DNA of 34,581 bases from an uncultured Pelagibacteraceae bacterium. Lineage in GTDB: Bacteria; Pseudomonadota; Alphaproteobacteria; Pelagibacterales; Pelagibacteraceae. Shown here piece by piece: positions 31,705-34,581 of the stretch. The position numbers and the translations under genes were made by a program. The stretch covers positions 1 to 34,581 of the forward strand of contig CACGVB010000012.1 of assembly GCA_902576395.1 (NCBI GenBank), written 5' to 3'. The stretch's first letter is position 1; every line of letters starts with the position of its first letter. The notes beneath the pieces were generated by a model. It made no database searches. It was not told the origin of the DNA and was given only the letters and a program-made list of their open reading frames with translations.

Positions 31705-32917
31705 ATTTGTAACTAACTAGCTGGTTTAGTCCAACAGGACCTCTTGGTGGAAGTTTGTTTGTTGAAATTCCAACTTCACCTCCAAAACCAAATTCTCCTC
31801 CATCAGCATACTGAGTTGAAGAATTGTGAATAGCGATCGAACTTTTAATATTTTTTATAAAAAATTTTGCAGAAATTTTATTATTTGTAATTATCGCATC
31901 AGTATGCATTGTTCCATATTTATTAATATGTTTTACTGCATCATTAATATTATTTACTAGTTTTACAGAAATTTTTGCAGATAAATGTTCCTTCGACCAT
32001 GTTTTATTATTTGCTAATTTTGAATTTCCGTTAAACAATTTAGAAATTTTTCTATCAGCATAAATAAAACAATCTCTCTTGGTAAGTTCATTTAATATCT
32101 CATTTACGTTTTTTGATTTATTTTTATGTATTAAAAGTGTCTCGGTAGCTCCACAAATACTAGTATTACGTAATTTAGCATTGATTAATATTTTTTTTGC
32201 CATTGAAAGATTTGCATCTTTATCAATATAAGTATGACACATACCTTCAAGGTGTCCAATTACAGGAACAGAGGATAAATCTTGAACTTTTTTTACAAGA
32301 CTTTTCCCACCTCTTGGAATAATAACATCTATATATTTTGACATTTTTGACAGCATGTAGTCGACCAGTTTTCTATTTTTATTCTCTATAAACTGAACAA
32401 AATTCTTATTTATTTTGTATTTTTCTAATGATTTTCTAAAAAGATTAGCTAAAATTTTATTACTAAAGTAAGACTCTGATCCTCCTCTTAGGATTACGCA
32501 GTTCCCAGATTTAAAACAAAGTGTAGATACATCCGAAGTTACATTTGGTCTACTTTCATAAATTACACCAATAATACCAATCGGAATTGATACTTTCTTT
32601 ATTTTTAAACCGTTTGGTCTTTTCCAGGTTTCTATATCAACATCTACTGGATCCTTAAATTTTGCAATAGTTTCGATTGATTTAATAATTGAGCTTATTT
32701 TGTCATTATTAAGAGCAAGTCTTTTAATTAAATTTTCTTTAAGTTTTTTAGATTTGGCTATTTTTATATCTTTTGTGTTTTCGACTAAAATTTTATTTTG
32801 GTTTTTTTTAATAAGTTGAATGTAATAATTTAATACTTTATTTTTTTTTTTATTACTTATTTTGTTTTGAAAAGCAATTTTCGCATTTGTACCAATTTTT
32901 TCTAAGTTTTTACTCAT
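31670..32917 (-). CDS. proA: gamma-glutamyl phosphate reductase
   Basis: The 415-residue aldehyde-dehydrogenase-like enzyme reduces gamma-glutamyl phosphate to glutamate semialdehyde in proline synthesis. IPIGIIGVIYESRPNVTSDV (111-130), NCVILRGGSE, IIPRGGKSLV and the catalytic Cys255 in NTSICGATETLL identify it. FGFGGEVGISTNKLPPRGPV and the ending with YKYEIYGSGQ are normal. Its ATG overlaps the proB stop (ATGA), so kinase and reductase are made together, fitting the unstable intermediate they exchange. Lysine content is very high, consistent with the AT-rich genome. Confidence 0.97.
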   Translation of the reverse strand: MSKNLEKIGTNAKIAFQNKISNKKKNKVLNYYIQLIKKNQNKILVENTKDIKIAKSKKLKENLIKRLALNNDKISSIIKSIETIAKFKDPVDVDIETWKRPNGLKIKKVSIPIGIIGVIYESRPNVTSDVSTLCFKSGNCVILRGGSESYFSNKILANLFRKSLEKYKINKNFVQFIENKNRKLVDYMLSKMSKYIDVIIPRGGKSLVKKVQDLSSVPVIGHLEGMCHTYIDKDANLSMAKKILINAKLRNTSICGATETLLIHKNKSKNVNEILNELTKRDCFIYADRKISKLFNGNSKLANNKTWSKEHLSAKISVKLVNNINDAVKHINKYGTMHTDAIITNNKISAKFFIKNIKSSIAIHNSSTQYADGGEFGFGGEVGISTNKLPPRGPVGLNQLVSYKYEIYGSGQTRK

Positions 32918-34023
32918 TTGATTAATACCATATCATCTTTATGAATAACTTCTGATTTTGAAATATAACCTAAAATATCATTTATTTTATTAGAGTGCTT
33001 CCCTTTAATTTTCAAGATTTCATCCGAGGAGAAACTGCTTAATCCTCTAGCAAATTCCGTCATATTATTGTTTAGAATTTTGATATGATCACCTTTGCTG
33101 AAACTGCCTTGAACATCCTTAATCCCCGCGGCTAGTAAACTTTTCCCATTATTCAAAGCTAATAATGCACCTTCATCAATAATTATTTTTCCCTTTGGAG
33201 AAACTGAGCTTATGATCCACTTTTTTCTCGCATCTAATTTTGAAATTTTAGGCAAAAACCAAGTACATATATTTTCAGTTAAAATTTTTTGAATTGGTCT
33301 ACGTATTAAGCCATTAGCAATCGCCATATGGCATCCTGAGAATTGACAAATTTTAGCAGCATCAATCTTCGTTTTCATTCCACCAGATCCAAATTCTCCA
33401 GATTTATTTGTTGCTAACTTTTCTACATTTTGGTCAATATTTTTAATTTCACGAATTAATTTAGCTTTTTTGTCTAATTTTGGATCTTTTGAGTAAAGAC
33501 CACTTACGTCAGATAATAAAATTAAACAATCTGCACTTGATATTTGTGCAACCCTAGAAGCTAGTCTGTCATTATCACCATACTTAATCTCAGAAGTGGC
33601 TATACTATCATTTTCATTTACTATTGGAATAAAACCAAGACTAAATAAATTCTCAAAAGTCCTTTTTGCATTAATAGCCCTTCTTCTTTTTTCTGTATCT
33701 TCAAGTGTTAACAAAATTTGAGAAAGATTGATTTTTGACTTATTAAAAGTTTTTTTAAAAAGATTCATTAACTCAATTTGGCCGATTGATGCTACTGCCT
33801 GACTTTTATCAAGTTTCAATTTTTTTTTACTTAATTTTAATTTTTTACATCCTAAAGCAATTGCTCCTGAACTAACCAAAATTATATTTTTTTTTAATTT
33901 TTGAAGATGTTGAATATCTTTTGCAAACTCTGACAACCATTTTTCTCTGATAATTTTTTTGTCATTAATCAATAAAGATGATCCAATTTTTATAACGACA
34001 GTCTTTGAATCTTTAAGATACAT
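32914..34023 (-). CDS. proB: glutamate 5-kinase with PUA domain
   Basis: The 369-residue kinase phosphorylates glutamate, the first step of proline synthesis and the usual target of proline feedback. KTVVIKIGSSLL at the start, VSSGAIALG, NENDSIATSEIKYGDNDRLA and SGEFGSGGMKTKIDAA form the amino-acid-kinase domain. A C-terminal PUA domain follows from about 270 (SPKGKIIIDEGALLAL, FSKGDHIKIL). An in-frame ATG at 34110 would add 29 residues that do not resemble the family and would lie inside obg. ATG at 34023 (MYLKDSKTVV) puts the first strand where it belongs and overlaps the obg stop by 11 bases. Confidence 0.96.
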   Translation of the reverse strand: MYLKDSKTVVIKIGSSLLINDKKIIREKWLSEFAKDIQHLQKLKKNIILVSSGAIALGCKKLKLSKKKLKLDKSQAVASIGQIELMNLFKKTFNKSKINLSQILLTLEDTEKRRRAINAKRTFENLFSLGFIPIVNENDSIATSEIKYGDNDRLASRVAQISSADCLILLSDVSGLYSKDPKLDKKAKLIREIKNIDQNVEKLATNKSGEFGSGGMKTKIDAAKICQFSGCHMAIANGLIRRPIQKILTENICTWFLPKISKLDARKKWIISSVSPKGKIIIDEGALLALNNGKSLLAAGIKDVQGSFSKGDHIKILNNNMTEFARGLSSFSSDEILKIKGKHSNKINDILGYISKSEVIHKDDMVLIK

Positions 34024-34579
34024 AATTAAGCAATGTTGATTTAATATCAGATACTGATTTTTTATCGAGTGTTGATGTTGTAAAAGCGGATTTCTTGATA
34101 ATTTTTTCAAAATCTTTTATTTTTTCTTTTATTTCATTCTCATCAATTAGGTCTATTTTGTTAAACACTATTATTTCCTGCTTTTTTAATAACTCTGAAC
34201 TATATTTACCCATTTCATCCCTCACTTGAAGATATGAGTTAATTAAATCATTTTCTGATACATCAATTAGATGCAAAAGTGCTTTGCATCTTTCAATATG
34301 TTTTAAAAATTTAATACCTAATCCTGTTCCTTGATGTGCTCCCTCAATTAATCCTGGAATATCTGCTAAAGTTATCTCTTTATCGTCATACATTGCAACA
34401 CCTAGATTTGGATTTAAAGTTGTAAATTTATAATTTGCAATTTTAGGAGTGGCACTTGTTAATGATGCTAATAAGCTAGATTTTCCTGCATTGGGTAATC
34501 CAATGATACCAATATCAGCAATTGTCTTAAGTTGTAAATAAATCCAGAATTCTTCTCCAACTGTACCTTTAGTAAATTT
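34013..34579 (-). CDS. obg: Obg-family GTPase, 5' part beyond the window
   Basis: The frame runs in from the right edge without a start and ends with TAA at 34013-34015; about 188 residues are visible. It begins KFTKGTVGEEFWIYLQLKTI, the end of the glycine-rich Obg fold. The GTPase domain follows: G1 GLPNAGKSS, G2 near YKFTTLNPNLGV, G3 ADIPGLIEGA and G4 FNKID. The gene product associates with the 50S ribosomal subunit in assembly and stringent-response control. The order obg-proB-proA-nadD-rsfS is typical of alphaproteobacteria. The protein ends soon after the G domain, with no long C-terminal extension. Confidence 0.95.
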   Translation of the reverse strand, partial: KFTKGTVGEEFWIYLQLKTIADIGIIGLPNAGKSSLLASLTSATPKIANYKFTTLNPNLGVAMYDDKEITLADIPGLIEGAHQGTGLGIKFLKHIERCKALLHLIDVSENDLINSYLQVRDEMGKYSSELLKKQEIIVFNKIDLIDENEIKEKIKDFEKIIKKSAFTTSTLDKKSVSDIKSTLLNYVS

Positions 34580-34581
34580 CT

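Noticed and set aside
34024..34110. 29-residue N-terminal extension of ProB from the upstream ATG at 34110
   Set aside because: The extra residues (rich in Gln, His and Leu) do not resemble the family and lie in the coding sequence of obg in another frame; ATG at 34023 places the kinase domain correctly.

Overview
The window is a dense, AT-rich stretch of core bacterial chromosome. It most resembles a SAR11-clade (Pelagibacterales) alphaproteobacterium. The grounds are very short or absent intergenic gaps (the longest is 97 bases), heavy A/T third positions and Lys/Ile/Asn-rich proteins. A DMSP demethylase gene cluster beside leucine biosynthesis genes and an F1-only ATP synthase operon (atpHAGDC) next to priA also fit. 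The taxonomic assignment is inference from gene content and memory of the group; no search was run. All genes from 1 to 29179 read on the plus strand and all from 29168 to the end read on the minus strand, so there is one convergent junction and no divergent promoter region. No RNA genes, mobile elements, CRISPR arrays or long repeats were seen, and no gene-free stretch exceeds 300 bases.

Region by region: (1) 1-1917 holds the 3' end of leuC, then leuD and leuB, which carry out leucine biosynthesis from isopropylmalate. (2) 1944-6498 holds an acyl-CoA dehydrogenase, an acyl-CoA ligase and a DmdA-family protein. Together they look like the demethylation route for dimethylsulfoniopropionate (dmdC-dmdB-dmdA); the hydratase DmdD is absent here. 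(3) 6518-7528 is asd. (4) 7518-20926 is a TCA-cycle supercluster: sdhCDAB, mmsA, mdh, sucCD, sucAB and lpd. It would take 2-oxoglutarate to oxaloacetate with almost no spacing between genes, apart from fumarase, which is not here. (5) 20985-22337 is a TPR-sulfotransferase fusion gene, the least ordinary gene in the window. (6) 22338-24293 is priA. (7) 24391-29179 is the F1 ATP synthase operon. (8) On the minus strand, 34581 down to 29168, lie obg, proB, proA, nadD, rsfS, ctpA and rppH. These cover ribosome assembly GTPase, proline synthesis, NAD synthesis, ribosome silencing, periplasmic protease and RNA 5' pyrophosphohydrolase.

The genes form a coherent physiological set: organosulfur and carbon uptake products feed acyl-CoA metabolism, then the TCA cycle, then succinate dehydrogenase and the ATP synthase. 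Many subunit pairs of the same complex are joined by one-base TAATG stop/start overlaps.

I did not find a clearly new multi-gene system. The most interesting observation is that both membrane anchors of succinate dehydrogenase appear to have lost the residues that bind haem b (SdhC Gln80, SdhD Phe63; SdhD has no His or Cys at all), while the quinone-site residues are kept. Next come the sulfotransferase in a lineage thought to lack sulfate assimilation, and an A9 tract at the dmdA start that separates it from an overlapping eight-codon upstream frame.
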